Assembly (NCBI GenBank): GCA_015039365.1
Contig: WION01000008.1
Location: 682,001 to 746,000, forward strand
Direction: 5' to 3'
From: Amanita rubescens
Taxonomy: Eukaryota > Basidiomycota > Agaricomycetes > Agaricales > Amanitaceae
DNA: 64,000 nucleotides
Shown here: in pieces, positions 12,480 to 25,216 of the stretch
Numbering within the stretch: the stretch's first letter is position 1
Layout: the number at the start of each line of letters is the position of its first letter
The notes under the pieces: model-generated
What the model was told of the DNA's origin: nothing
Seen by the model: only the letters and a program-made list of their open reading frames with translations
Database searches by the model: none
Program-made: the position numbers and the translations under genes

Positions 12480-15440
12480 CTATGGATACAGAACATTAGA
12501 TGGAAAGACGACACCGTCAGAACGAATCAAAATAATAGGCCGACGTTTTGCGACCTGGTTGTCGGGAGGTAGACACCCGAGAACCTCCGTACATCGTATC
12601 TCGACATATGGCGAGGGTTCTGAACCGAAGAAGACATGAATTGGGTCTGTCTTCGCGAAGTTCTCTCCATACACGGTCAGCATCTTGGTTGCATGGGGAT
12701 GTGGCTTCGACAGCACCGCACGCGACGTAGCGCAATTAGACTTGGGCGCTTCTGCGGCACGATCCGGCGGAAGGTATTTGACAACGCCGGGGAAGGGCGT
12801 CACAGGCTTAGACGGGATAGGGAATGAATTGGTCTGGTTGTGCTGATTGTCGAATAGCACCGGAGGCACGTAAAAATTATAACGGACTTGATCTGCATAA
12901 CTCGTAAGCATTTATGGACAACTTCGGAAAAGCAGACGCATACCAGTCCCGACGATCGTCCAAACACTAGTCTCGCCAATATCCACTTGCCAGAGAGCAC
13001 CAGAGGATGCCCCTGTGTCGCTCGTAGAGCCACGACGGGTAGAAGACACAGATCCTGCAGAGCTGGGCCGGCGACGGCCTTTGGTATTGCCAGGTTTGGA
13101 TATTCCACCTGCACTCGAGGTAGCACGCTTTTTCCTAACACGACCGCCATCGTTCGTAAGATCTGATACTGAGGTCGGGGAGGCCGGTTCGCTGTCAGCG
13201 GACATTTGCTGACCGAAATATTCACCTCCGTTGGCCGAGACTGGGGTTGATGATACAGGGGAACCAGGCAGCCCTGGAGAAGCAAGACCATTCCCGTGCC
13301 CAGTGTTCCATTGACGGCCTTCAATCGGACGGTAAGTGTTCACCTTTTCGCCCATGCAGGATAGGAATGCGCCAGTTAGGCCCGGGGTCCCCGGTTCGGG
13401 GGCTCCTTTGGTGTGATCATACACTTCAAACGCAATTTTATGGAGTTGGGACACGGGATCACCGCACACTTCGCCCGGTGTGCAGTAGTGGTCTGCAACG
13501 CCTTTAGCACCCTCTTGCAGGCCGCCGCCGACAACTGTCGTCTGATGATCAACCTTACGTATGATCAACACAGGACTGACGACACCAGACGTCAGGCACT
13601 GCAAAACAACCGTCTGATTGTAGTAAATGGGTATCTGAGAACCATTGTTCATGAATGATATAGCATTCGGGGGTGGCGACGGGTAATCCGGATGTGGAGG
13701 GGGAGGTGGTGGCGCATCAATGGCACCGGCAGGTTTGTTGACGTCCACAATGTACATGACAAAGGGATCTGGATAGTACGTCAGGGCGTAAAAGCAGAGC
13801 TGCACGTGCCCACTCACCCCAACTTGCTGTACGCGCAATGAAAGAAGGTGTAGTATTCTTGACCTGTGGTCAATGCCCATAAGCGGCGCGCCATCTGAGC
13901 CTTTGAACGATGAGCCTGAACCGGACACGCAAAGATACTTGGTAGATACGGTCTGAGACCGGAGGCGGTGGAAGAGCGAGATCGTGGAGCCGTGGTTGAT
14001 GCAAACTGTAGCAGATCAAGCTTCAGTATGTCACCTTTCACCAAGGGTGAGCTTAGCACTTACGTTCAAGATTCTTGGCGCTTTGCCTTTTCTTACTCGG
14101 CTTGCTAATGACTTTGATGGGGCGACTTGGGAAGAGTCCGATTACTCGCTCCGGTTCATCATCCGATGCAGGAGCGGTCACTTTGACTAAAGCTTCGACT
14201 TTTTTCTTTTTCTCGTCCACATCTGAGATGTAAAGTTGTTTCCCAACACCGCGCCCAATATAGGTGGTTCCGGTCGGCGGATCGCTTACGTCAAACGACT
14301 TGCCAGATGCACTGCTCCATTCAATTGTTCCCTCTTGCGGAACCGGCTCTCCGGCGATGGAAATTACCACGCGCGGAGGGCATGGTTTGGGGTCCTCGCC
14401 CCTGCGGACGACATCAGTCCACCAACTGTTCCCGATCAGAATAGCGGTTGGGGGCGGACAGAGAAAGCTATGGAAGCATGTCACAATACACTTTTGTTCC
14501 GAGCCGATCAGACTAACCGTTTTTCTGTCCCGTATGACTTTTGTGCAACTTTGCTCGACATAACAATGATGGTACGTTCTCCGAACGCCAACCTATTGTG
14601 AGTACGGACATACTGATCCAAATAAGGCCTATTCTATTTCAGACATTTGGACTCTAGCTTGACCAATCGGACGCACCGTATGAATGTTTGGAGATCATTC
14701 GATGTGCCCATAATAGGATGCCCTTGTAGTTTCATACGAGACAAGGGGTCGTCCACTGTGGGGATACGAATCCCCATATCATTATGGTGATTGGCATGTA
14801 GATATGAGGGTATTTCGTCGTATCCAGGCACTGGTGCATCGCGAAAAGAGTGAGTAGTTGCATGAGGATTGACGCCTCGCATGATGTCTGCAGAGTGACT
14901 TTGCTGAAGGTGGGGTGGTATATTGGTAGCAGACGATGGGAAGCGGCCATCTGAGAACCTTCCGACGCGCTCCTGGAAAGGTTGCAATTGAGAGTGGAAG
15001 GACAACCCGCTGTTCATGTTCCCCATGGCGTAATCTTCGGGAAAGTCAGAATGGTAGCCGTTCGTAGCTACACTTGGCAGTCTACGGTCTCCTACATCAG
15101 AAAAGCCAGGGAAATCTTTTCCCCCCACCGAAGGGGGGAACCCAGCTGGTCCGTGCAATCCGCCTACCGGGTCGCTGGGAGTGAGAGGCGAAACTTTACC
15201 ACTGCTATAAGACGAAGAGATGCCATTCATCATGTCATAGGGATTGACATTGGGACCATTGAAGGAATTCACCGCGTCATTGAACGGAGGGTGAGGGTAT
15301 AAGCTATCCGAGTTGACGCCATAGGAATGCCCAAGGGAAGAAGAAGAAGACGCGTTTGTGCGGTAACGAGAGGACGAAAAGGAACTGGCGCCGGCGGAAT
15401 TGGGGAAGATGTCATAACCAGAGTGTTCTGGATTGTCCAT
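12480..15440 (-). CDS. CSL (CBF1/Su(H)/LAG-1) family transcription factor
   Basis: Sequence-specific DNA-binding nuclear factor; fungi have CSL proteins but no Notch. The first ~270 residues are Ser/Pro/Gly-rich and low in complexity. The N-terminal Rel-like domain follows with the DNA-contact block VAQKSYGTEKR / FLCPPPTA (split by an intron), then the beta-trefoil domain with ISLFHRLRSQTVSTKYLCV, PFVMYIVDVNKP, LIIRKVD and DPVSQLHKIAFEVYD. A Ser/Arg-rich insertion with a KKRA-type basic patch interrupts the trefoil before LWQVDIGETSVWTI. The C-terminal Rel-like domain (MLTVYGENF, RRPIILIRSDGVVFPSNVLYP) ends at 12480. Close in architecture to the fission-yeast cbf11/cbf12 class. Exon borders around 13850 are unclear. 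Confidence 0.9.
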
Positions 15441-16987
15441 GGATTCTTGCTAGAGAAGCGAGAATCAACTACGGAATGAACGGAGAAGTGAGTGTCAAAC
15501 TGACGCTTTCAGAGTTATGTATGGAGAAGGAGTGATCGAGATCTGGCTGGGTATAGAGGGCGTGCTGTGTGGATGGGGGATTTGTAGAAAAGTCAAGGGA
15601 CATGCTAATATGTGGTGCAGACGCGCTGGCGAGTCTGGGACGGGAGGATCGTCCGCAACGTAGGGGGAGGAGGGCAGCGTATAAAGTAGAATGAAATGTA
15701 TTTTATATTATATATATAACGAACTCTATATTTCGGCAAGGATAGATGTAAGAACCGCGGAATCCGGCAGTCCCAGATCAGAGATTGGCCATGGTTTGTA
15801 ATTCTGTCATCACTCTCCGTGCCTCGTGCTCTCCTCCTCGCCCCCCTCCTCAGATCCATCGCCATTCTCCCGGCTCTTCCCGGCTGCTCTCGTTCCCGTC
15901 TAGGCACACTCCGTTTTCAACCCTGCAGTCTCATTTCATTCGCTTTGTCCTGTACATACTCAGTTATCTGCTCGTTCCGTAGTCTGGTCCACACTTGCTT
16001 CTTGCGGTTCGCTTCCAAACGAGACAACTTTGTCGGCGGGCATTTGCCGAACGTGACGGCATGCGCTCTTTCTGCACATGGCGACCAACTGGATTATAAA
16101 CTGGCCCGCCGCTCCCCCCTTGATTGCGCACCAAACCACTCGTGCATTATTATGTCATGCAAACCACCGACGATTCCGGTTGGACTAACCTTGTGATATC
16201 GGAGGCAATATCCTCAACGCCATGGAAAGGACATCCGAAACATCGCTACCATGAATAAATGAAGCATTCGACCAGCTTAATTACCACTCCATGCATGTTG
16301 TTTGCAAGTTCCGTTGCACAATCTCTTCCGTGACTAATTTTACGAACCGAATTAACTCGTCCCTTCCTTGGCTAACATCATGTGTGACAAATGATGCCGG
16401 CATATTGCTGTTGTGGGCTAAAAGGCAGGAGATAACAAAACAGGGCTGGCGCCCTCATATCTCTGTAGTGGCAAGCATTAATCCCATTTCGACGTCTCGC
16501 TCGTGGTGCTGCTACTCAGGATCCACCAGCTCAATTGCTTCGACAATTTCATCCACGACGTTATTGATTGCCGTTAGTCAGCTAGTACAATATTGGTAGA
16601 ATACTATCGCACGTGCAACATCAGTCAGCGTAGCGCCGAGTCGGAAACTGAGGAGCAATTGAACATCGCCAAACGGTGTGCAGAAAACCTCAAATAAATA
16701 ATTCGAGTCTCTGGAGCTTTGCGGAAGTACGTACATCGTTAGGCTTGTCACATGCGTGATGGTCAGCGGCGGCGTGACAGGAACCAGTGCAACACCCTGG
16801 CCTGCGGCGGCTTGAATGGTCCGTGGTAACATACATCTCCAACGTTCTCCCCAGCGCTGCCACAAGTGAGCAACGGATCTCGATAATTAACGGCTAGAAA
16901 CCGTGTGTTTGACTTGTCAGGTCCAAGCAAGGCTTGGAAGATCACTCCAACCTGACACCATCCATCTAAACCCATTGCTCGCCCGAG
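15441..16987. other. 1.5-kb gene-poor region upstream of the CSL gene
   Basis: Promoter and probably a long 5' leader of the CSL gene, plus the upstream region of the gene starting at 16988. Pyrimidine-rich tracts around 15820-15960 and a TATATTATATATATAA stretch near 15704-15719 are visible. Short open frames occur on both strands (for example 16578-16975 minus) but none shows a domain, codon pattern or splice structure that I can support. Confidence 0.5.
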
Positions 16988-18666
16988 ATGTCGAATGCAT
17001 CATATCGTCTCGAGACAACTCGACCAAAGCATATACCATCCCCCTTACACCTCGAATCCTCCTCGTACCATTCAAAGGCGACACAGAATGAGCCACAGCC
17101 TCTCCTTTATGACCTTCCTTCTGCGGCCTCCATGACTCCACCAACCAGTCCGAGATCGAAATTAGACCAGGACTCCCCTACCACACCTTCATTCACAGGA
17201 AGATCGAGAACGGCAAGAAATGGGAGGACCAATCCCTTCCCCCTCTGCTCGTAATCGATCGCTGACTCCCATCGGCGTTGGACCCAACGAACTGGAAAAG
17301 TTTGCTGAAAACTGCCGCGCATGGTCAGTTATCATCAAAGGGCACTTATCCTTTTCTCAATAATCAAATTCTATACAGGTATTTCAATCAAGATGAGAAC
17401 GCTGGTCGTTCGATGACGCAAACTTTGGCCACTTTACCTTCATCACATCGTGCCCCATTTTCTCGTGTACAAGCATCTATTCGTGCTGCTTATCATCGTT
17501 CTGTGAACGCTAGGAAGACAGCAGAATTCCGCGCCCATCTGGCAGCAACGCAACCAGGTGGTTCGTTGTTACCTCATAACCGGGTGAAGTCCTTGGGCCC
17601 AGAAGCTAAGAAAGGTAGGCGAGACCCGTTGAAGCATTCTCGGTAGCTGATAATTTGTAAAGAACGATATGAACGTGTGGATCACTTCATTCGAACCTGG
17701 TGCACTGCAGGCATGCCAGGGACAAAGCCGTTTTTCCAATCGTACGCCATGCTTCCCTTTTGATAACCCTCAAAGTTTTTAAAGCACACGTTTGTCAGTC
17801 TGTGGGCAATTATGCGCCTGCAAGTCGTTCCCGATAAGCTGGGCGGTGCTGGCAAGTTTAGAATTGAATGGGAGATTGATGATGCTGTTTTCAAGGAGGC
17901 GGCGTGAGTATCATATAACATACGTGGGATTCCTTTTTACTCAAAGGACCTTAGCGGTAAAGATTTTATGCTAGATGCAGTCGATGTGCTTAAAGGCGTC
18001 AGTCTCATTTTCCAATAATTGCTCCCGGGCTAAATGTATGTTTAGGTTCTTGCTTTTGAAGAAACACCAGCGTCACGTATTGCCTCCGCGACGTCAGGTT
18101 GTCGTTTCTCAAATATTGACACGATACACTCGCGATCCAAATCGTTACCACTATCTTCTGACAACACGCCTGTATCATTACCACTCATGGCGAAGCGCCC
18201 ACGTGCACCTAGCGATCCTTTTTTGGATACCCCTAACACTCATTCTGTCCCCACCTCGTCGCATGCGGCTGATACCCATCCTCAGGACAAGATAGATAAC
18301 GCAGATGTAACTCCTACAGCCGGTAGAGATACCGACAAGTACCCTCACGGGACCATATCTCTCGACGAGGAAGAAGAAGAGGAAGATGATTACCTCCGAA
18401 TCTGGACATCTCCAGACCTTCCAAACTCTGAATTCCTCGAACTTCTTAAAGTTTTTCCCCCATTCATCTCTCGAAGTCCATTACCACGGTTTCCTACGAC
18501 TGTTAGGATTCATGATCTTGAAGAGGGAGATGATGGTGGGACTGAGGAACGACAAATTCATTTCGGCACCGGTTCGTTCTGGGTAAGTTGTAAAGAGCGC
18601 AGCGACGGCTGGCAAGGTGGATGGTGGAGTCGATTCATTCTGTGGTGGAGAAGCACATTCTGCTAG
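16988..18666 (+). CDS. Unrecognised protein with Trp-rich C-terminus, one apparent frameshift
   Basis: A multi-exon gene I cannot assign to a family. The N-terminus (MSNASYRLETTRPKHIPSP) is Pro/Ser-rich. The central part looks globular and conserved: NELEKFAENCRAWYFNQDE, RYERVDHFIRTWCTAGMPG, FFQSLWAIMRLQVVPDKLGG, KFRIEWEIDDAVFKEAAGKD. A disordered Ser/acidic region with seven Glu in a row follows. It ends in a tryptophan-rich tail (GWQGGWWSRFILWWRSTFC). Introns with good borders interrupt RAW/YF (17324 region), FFQ/SLW, EAA/GKD and after DVLKG. Between RTARNG and PIPSPSARNR the frame shifts by one base at the GGG of 17222-17224; no intron fits. Start: first ATG of the open frame. Confidence 0.72.
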
Positions 18667-19706
18667 CAGCATGTTTCGTGTTTCTGAACGGACGCTTTTC
18701 ACTCGGACCGTGGATGCGAGCATTAACATTACGCCATAGAAATTGACCAAACCTCTCATGGACATTTTCAGACAATACCGGCATTCTTTTATCTTTTCCC
18801 ACTTTTCTCCCCCCCTCGATGGCTGTGCTGCGCACGGTCGCATGTAACTACGTAGCTCATCCCGGATGATGACGATGTATGTACAAGAGTAGAATACGGA
18901 CTACGGAACGAATGTTGTAGTCACGTATGTATATGTCATTTGCCTCGAGCGTTAAAAAAGTAAGAGCCGAACCGATTTGTTTTCTTCGGAGCGGTACCGC
19001 GGGCAGTTCAGTTCGCACAAGGGAGAAGAGGACGGAAAGAATCAAAAACTAACGTATGGCCGCGCGCGCGGATCTCCATTTGCCACTAATAGGATGCACT
19101 GGGCGATAGCAGCAGCAAGCATCATATCATCATCAAATGTTCGGGATGTAGCGATATTATTCTGGTCGTGCCTCTTTATAGAACCATATCCCCAGATCTT
19201 GTAATGAGATGAGTCGTGCTTACAGGGAGGTCTTTGGATGAAATTTAGGTCTCCACACAACAGTGCCTTGGTGCCGATTATGGTATCGCAAAGCGCGACG
19301 ATCACTCAAAAAGGGTAAAGTGCTGTTCTCAAGCCGTATCTTGAGAAGGGGCGGTGGCGGCGAGATGAACTAGAGAAGAACTCAAGGAGCCATCGCAAGT
19401 AAGGTTTTGAGTTTGTTTCATACCCAGCGAGTTAATTCCTGGCGGTAGTGTGGCGCGGCGGCGTTGGTAATATTGGATGTGTACGTATAGGCGACGCCGG
19501 GTAGCGGGCCAACGGGGATCAACGATAGAGTAAAAGCAATGCATGATGGAGTGATGACACCGTTGCGCAAGTTGCGCCATGTGCAAGAGCACATGTCCTT
19601 GGACGAATGCGCATGTGCTATTGAAGGTTGCTGACAGACCAGCTTAGTACTCAGATAAGAGAATTAAGTTATACAGTATGCATTACACATTGTACGCCGA
19701 AAAAGG
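18667..19706. other. Convergent 1-kb intergenic region
   Basis: 3' flanks of the genes at 16988-18666 (plus) and 19707-20878 (minus). A CG-alternating CGCGCGCGCG run lies at about 19062-19071. No ORF with coding character, tRNA or repeat family was recognised. Confidence 0.45.
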
Positions 19707-20878
19707 TCAATCATGAAGGTACTGAGAAAGCTCTTTATTCTGTCTCGTCAACTCCATGTTTTCTCTGATCAAGTTTTGATTCTCTTCTTTGACCCTGTGA
19801 AGAGATATAGGAAAGATGCCATCAGAATTATGACGAGGCACGTACTGCTCGAGCTCTGTCTCAAGTTGATGAACACGACGGATCCTGGCATCCAGCGAGT
19901 TTTTGTCGGCGGAAGCCTTTCGCTCGAGCTTTCGGATCAGGTCAGGGTAAGAATTCAAGGTAGCTATCATGACTTCAAGGTCCTCGGCCGAGGGCGAGGC
20001 CCAGAGCGATTGAGGGCTTTCTCTACTGGAAAGGGGACTGATTTCATCCTATAAGCAGGGTCAGTTGAGATAGTGATGGTAGTCAGGGATGACTTGCCAT
20101 GCCACCTTCAAAGTTTTGGAGGCGGAGAGAGCGAGAACTCTCTCGCCTTCGAATACTCTCCTCTGAAGGAGAGGAAGGAACTTCGGCCAATTGGCGCCTT
20201 GATCGCGAAAAGGCCGTCGAAGGCGGAGTTATGAGCAACTGACGACGTTGGTCGCCCAGACCTGTTTTCAATGTCAATTGTGTTTAAAAAAAAGAGGATT
20301 GGCACACTGACCGCCGTTGCGGGATGGTGTAGTAGGGTTACTTTGTGCCGCGGCATGTAGGACGCCAGAGGACGTGGCAACAGGGCGTGCCGGCAGTTGG
20401 GAATCCGCGAAGAAATCGTCCAGGTCGGTGTCATTGCACCGCTTGCGCTTCGGAGACTGACTGGAACTAAAAGATACATCCTCGTCAACCTGTCGCTTTT
20501 GAAGCAACTGGCCGAGTGAGACGCCTTCAATCACCTCTGCTGGACGGAGGTTGTAAGCACGTCTAAAGCGGGCTTCGTCCCATTTGGGGTCCAGGCGAAT
20601 CTCATTCAACCAAACTGTAGACGTCAGTATTGGTAAGTGAGGGGGAATTGAATGATGCCTACTAAAGAAGGAACATCTGTCGCTTGCTCCTCTGGCTTTA
20701 CAGCAGGTAAAGAACTTGCTAAGTAGGATGAGACGTACATAGGTAAGGAAGAAAGTAAGTAGAGATACCGGTCTGGGTGTTTAATTGTGTGGCTCGTTTG
20801 CAACCCAACGGTTTGTCCATGGTAGCAACGAACAGAACCGTCGTCGTCTATGACGAGTTGTTTCTGTGTCTGCGACAT
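19707..20878 (-). CDS. Unrecognised coiled-coil protein
   Basis: Starts MSQTQKQLVIDDDGSVRCYHG at ATG 20878. Later exons give VWLNEIRLDPKWDEARFRRA, a basic NLS-like PKRKR, an acidic DLDDFFADSQ, then Ser/Pro-rich sequence with RSGRPTSS and SFLSFRGEYSKAREFSLSPP. The C-terminal ~85 residues (from MIATLNSYPDLIRKLERKAS) have heptad-like spacing and a Glu/Asn/Gln-rich end typical of a coiled coil, finishing ELSQYLHD. About 290 residues in four exons or so. No enzyme motif seen; a nuclear scaffold or adaptor is conceivable but not shown. Divergent to YAK1. Confidence 0.7.
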
Positions 20879-21404
20879 GATCAAAATAGAAATGAAATGA
20901 AATGAACCGTATCCGCAAAAGGAAAGCGGAGTTCTCTACAGTCCAAAGCGTCGTCGCACTATATAAACGGTATATCTCACGAAAAAGAAAAAACAGATTT
21001 ACGGTACTGATTCGCATAGAAAGAACGATGACAAATGGGGTGTCTATCTACACCAAGTATGTGGCGCCATCAAAGCCAGGCGGGCGAGGGCTAGCAGTGC
21101 AAGTGATTGAACTAGTAGATTCATACTATGATCTGGGTTGGAGAGATTGAGGGAGGACCAGAAGAGGTTGAAAGGCGATGATGGGGGGTCGGCTTTGCCG
21201 AGATTGGGCATGCGGGTTACCTGGGATTGGGACACGATTATCGGGAGGTGGTGATAGTATTGCGATTGGGATGGCACAACGACTTGCATCGCGACTGGGA
21301 AAGATGGTTTATGTGTCTGTAGATGTGGGAGTAGGAAATAGTGGTGAAGTTGAAGTGGGAGTGAGTAGTATACTAGTATAGTGGCTGCGCGGCAGAGTTA
21401 TAAC
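20879..21404. promoter_or_regulatory. Divergent promoter region, coiled-coil gene/YAK1
   Basis: 526 bp between two start codons. A TATATAAAC-like sequence (CTATATAAACGG, about 20958-20969) is the best core-promoter candidate. A GTG upstream of the YAK1 ATG is in frame but is unlikely to be used. Confidence 0.45.
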
Positions 21405-24400
21405 ATGGCTGACGACTTTGATCTCCCTCGTTGGCAGACTCACCTCGACACCGCCCCGGTCGCCCCGTTACCTCAGACCGCCGTTTATCCCGGTGGCCCG
21501 CCTCAGCGAACAAACCCTGTTGTTCTCACCCGCCAACCCCGTGGTGCCGCCGACTCCGACCTCAACCCTTCCCCGCCCTTTCTAGCTTCGCTCTCCCGCA
21601 GCGCCTCTATTACCGGCCCCCCGGCCACGTCCCCGGCCGCTCCCCGCATCCGCCGTCATCCGCCCCACGACGACGCCATGCCTTCGAACTCTTTCTATCC
21701 GCCCGCCGTCTCGTATCAGCCTCCATCCGCCGCCCCTGCACCCGCATCCGTCACAGATTCATTCTCTGATATGTACTACTCTCCAAAAAGATCTCAGGAT
21801 GCCTCACGCGCAGGCCGCTCACCTCTCCGCGGTCCTTCAACGCCACTCCACGATCCCTACCAGCAATCTTACCCTCGCCTCAACAGCCAACCAAAGTCCG
21901 ACTCTCCCGCTTACTATCCAATCGACTCTACAATCCCACATCCTGCTTCTCAGAGCCAGACTCATCTCACAACTCACGCCATGTTAAAGCAGAACTCCCT
22001 CTCCAATCCTCCAACCCCAATTTCCTATCTGCATTCTACACAGGCTTCTCATTACTATCCCCATGACCACTCCATGGTCGTCGACATGCCCCCACAGCGC
22101 CGACGCGTGTCCGGCTTCCGTCGGGTCCGCGGTGTCCACGATCTCCAGCCTCGCTTAGATCTCGAGCCCGCAGGTCGAAGAATGGCCAGCAGCGGCTCTT
22201 ATCTCTCGGTAACGTTGTACTTACTCTTTTGTCGTCTTGGCTCATTTATCTCTCCGCAGCCCCTCCACCAACTGACTACCAATATCACCGAAACGTATCA
22301 TATCTGCAATCCACAGTTCCGATACGAGTCCACCCACAATCCGCGCCGCGTGCTTACAAAGCCGAGCAAACCCGTTCACAACGAAGGCTACGATAACGAG
22401 GACTATGACTACATTTTGTATGTTAACGATTGGTTGGGCACAGAGGAAGGCCACAAGTGAGTGTTTCTGATGTCACCAAGAGCGCACTAACCCAATGCAG
22501 ATATCTCATCCTGGACATTCTCGGTCAGGGCACATTTGGTCAAGTCGTCAAATGCCAAAATATGAAGACACACGAAGTCGTTGCCGTCAAGGTCGTCAAG
22601 AACAAACCGGCCTATTTCAATCAAAGCATGATGGAGGTGACCATTTTAGAATTGGTGTGTACCATTTCTCTCCTCGTGTGCTCTACTCACCTCTTTGCAG
22701 TTGAACAAGACTTGTGATCCAAGCGACGAACATCATATTCTTCGCCTCCGAGATTCTTTTATCCATCGCAACCATCTCTGTCTCGTCTTTGAGCTGCTGT
22801 CCTCTAACCTTTACGAACTGATCAAACAGAACCAATTCCAAGGCCTGAGCACCCAGCTCGTCAAGGTCTTTATGGCGCAGCTTTTGGACGCAATGACTAT
22901 TCTCAAGGATGCTCGACTAATACACTGCGATTTGAAACCAGAGAATATTTTACTGAAATCGTACGTTTTCACACCATTCTGGCTGATACTATTGCTCACG
23001 AGCCTCTTAGACTTCAATCTCCCCAGATAAAAATTATCGACTTTGGCTCCGCATGCCACGAGCGACAGACAGTCTATACCTACATCCAGTCTAGGTTCTA
23101 TCGTTCCCCTGAGGTGCTACTAGGAATGTCCTACACCGCTGCCATCGACGTCTGGTCCTTGGGCTGTATTGCCGTCGAGCTCTTCCTCGGCTTGCCATTG
23201 TTCCCCGGCACTAGCGAGTATAACCAGCTCACGCGTATTGTCGACATGCTTGGGTGCGGATCGAGAATCGTCTTTTTCGACTACCTCTGACGTTTCTCCA
23301 GGATGCCTTCCCTCAGCATGTTGAATACTGGAAAGCAGGTGCACCAGTTCTTTGACACTTACGAGGTTTGGAACCCCCAAGCCAACCAACACGAGAAAAG
23401 ATATCGTCTCAAGAGCATAGAGCAGTATTCACGAGAGCATAACACAAATGAACAGCCTGGAAAGCAGTACTTTAAAGCTACTTCATTACCAGAGCTGATC
23501 AATACTGCTCCTTTACCTCAGTCAAAATCAGGGCGATCAACTCACGAGCTTGAAAAAGGTGAGTTTCTTTCTAGCTTTTTTAAACGTGCAATTAAAGTCA
23601 AACCCACTACAGAAATGAATAATCGGGCAGCGTTCATAGACTTTTGTCAAGGCTTATTGAATCTTAATCCTGTTACAAGATGGACGCCACAGCAAGCCAG
23701 AATGCATCCTTTCATTACCGGAGAAAAATTCACAAAACCGTTTGTGGTAAGCATGCACCTCGCACAGATTTCACGCAGGAACCTGAAAGAAAGTCGCAGC
23801 CCGATGGGCTCAACGCATCCCCTTCGCCCTCGACTGCACCGGACCCGAAGAGACCTTATGGCGGTTTGGTCCCATCTCAGCCAAAAGGCACAAGAGCGTA
23901 TCAGGATGCCGCAAGTTACAACCATCACCTTGCACAGCATCAAGCGTATACCGCTCAAGCTCAAGCTGCATCGCAGGCGGCTTCTATCTACCGGAATCCG
24001 TATATTACGCCACAGAGTCAAAACCCTCCAGCAGCGACATCATCGTATTCAGTGTCTTCCGATAACGGTGCGCCCACCTATCCGTCGCAACAACATGCGC
24101 AGTATCCTTCGAACCAACCTCCCGCGCAACACAGGCTGGCTCAGCAGCAGCCCTCGTCAGGTCAACTCAATATGGGCAACTCGGCTTTACCCAAGCCATC
24201 CGCCTGTGGCAGGTGTGAACTCCAATACACATTTGAACCCAAATTTGCCCTCTTCGTCCTACTATCCTACCACTCGTGCAAGAGCAAACACCATCAATCA
24301 GATGGATACAATACCCCCAGCATTAGCTCCAGCCCTTGCGCGATTGCAACACATGAATCAAGATGTGATTGGGGGACGAAATGCCCTCACCCCTGTTCTT

Positions 24401-25090
24401 AATAGGGACGACGCCATGAGAGAATGGGAGAGACGTCAGTCTGGGAAACCTATCGCTGCTCAGCCCTATCCACAATTGGAGTATCTTCAGCAGCAAGCTG
24501 AAGCGGTCGCCGCGTCTGGGCTCACAAACTGGGCTTCGAGCAGTCGATATCCGCCGCCACCTTCCAAACTGTCTCACTCCTTCCATCCTCCGACGATCAC
24601 GGTGGACGGAGAAAATACGCGTCGAGATGTGGTCATGTCTAATGTACGGAACGCGGCCCGAAACGATAACACGAATGCCATTTATGGCTCAGGGGCAATG
24701 ATGACAAGCCCTGCAAGCCAAACGTACACAGGAAACTCGACAACTGCCAGCAACCGATATGCCACGACATATCCCCAAACGCAGCAGCAGTCCGGTCCGG
24801 CAGCCTTTGAACCTCGGACAGAGATTGGGAACATTTACGTACCGATGCAGCCCGATCAGTACCAGTCCTATGCGGCTGCAAGGCCGCCCAGTAACACTCG
24901 CCACGTCGCGCCCCCCGCGCAGTCTATGGCGCCTTCCTTTTACAGTGCAGGGATAGTGCCGAGTGGCCAACCGAATAATGTTCAACAACCAAGGCCGCCC
25001 TTTGCGGTAGCGGAGGGTGCGCAACCAGCGGTTGCCGCGGCCGCCAAGGACACACGAAGAGGGAGTGGGTTGGATGCATGGCCAAGATGA
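21405..25090 (+). CDS. YAK1: DYRK-family protein kinase YAK1
   Basis: Ser/Thr kinase antagonising growth under nutrient or stress signals (Yak1/Ppk15 class). A long Pro/Ser-rich N-terminus (start MADDFDLPRWQTHL) leads to the Yak1-type PQRRRVSGFRRVR and NPQFRYESTHNPRRVLTKPS boxes, the DYRK-homology YDYILYVNDWLG, and the kinase domain: GQGTFGQVVKC glycine loop, VAVKVVKN lysine, HCDLKPENILL, DFGSACHE and activation loop YTYIQSRFYRSPEV with the auto-phosphorylated Tyr of DYRKs. The C-terminal half is Gln/Pro-rich and disordered, ending GSGLDAWPR. The frame changes near 24205: either one surplus base, or a 52-nt intron at 24161-24212 with GT..AG ends; both restore frame and I cannot choose. Confidence 0.94.
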
Positions 25091-25216
25091 TAATTTTCGC
25101 ATGTTGTACTGCAACCTTTTTACATTACGCATATGGACTTGTGTGCTGATATTCTTTTTTGCGCATTCTCTGCAAATTTACAATCGAGCTAGACTCGCGC
25201 ACATGATCGTCTACAT

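Noticed and set aside
15605..15982. Arg-rich and Pro-rich ORFs on both strands upstream of the CSL gene
   Set aside because: Composition follows a pyrimidine tract; no domain, no splice structure.
16578..16975. Minus-strand ORFs of 70-95 codons
   Set aside because: Read-through looks weakly protein-like but joins to nothing and matches no family I know.
17690..17800. Frameshift after KPFFQS in the unassigned gene
   Set aside because: An intron from GTACGC to TTGTCAG restores the frame cleanly into LWAIMRL.
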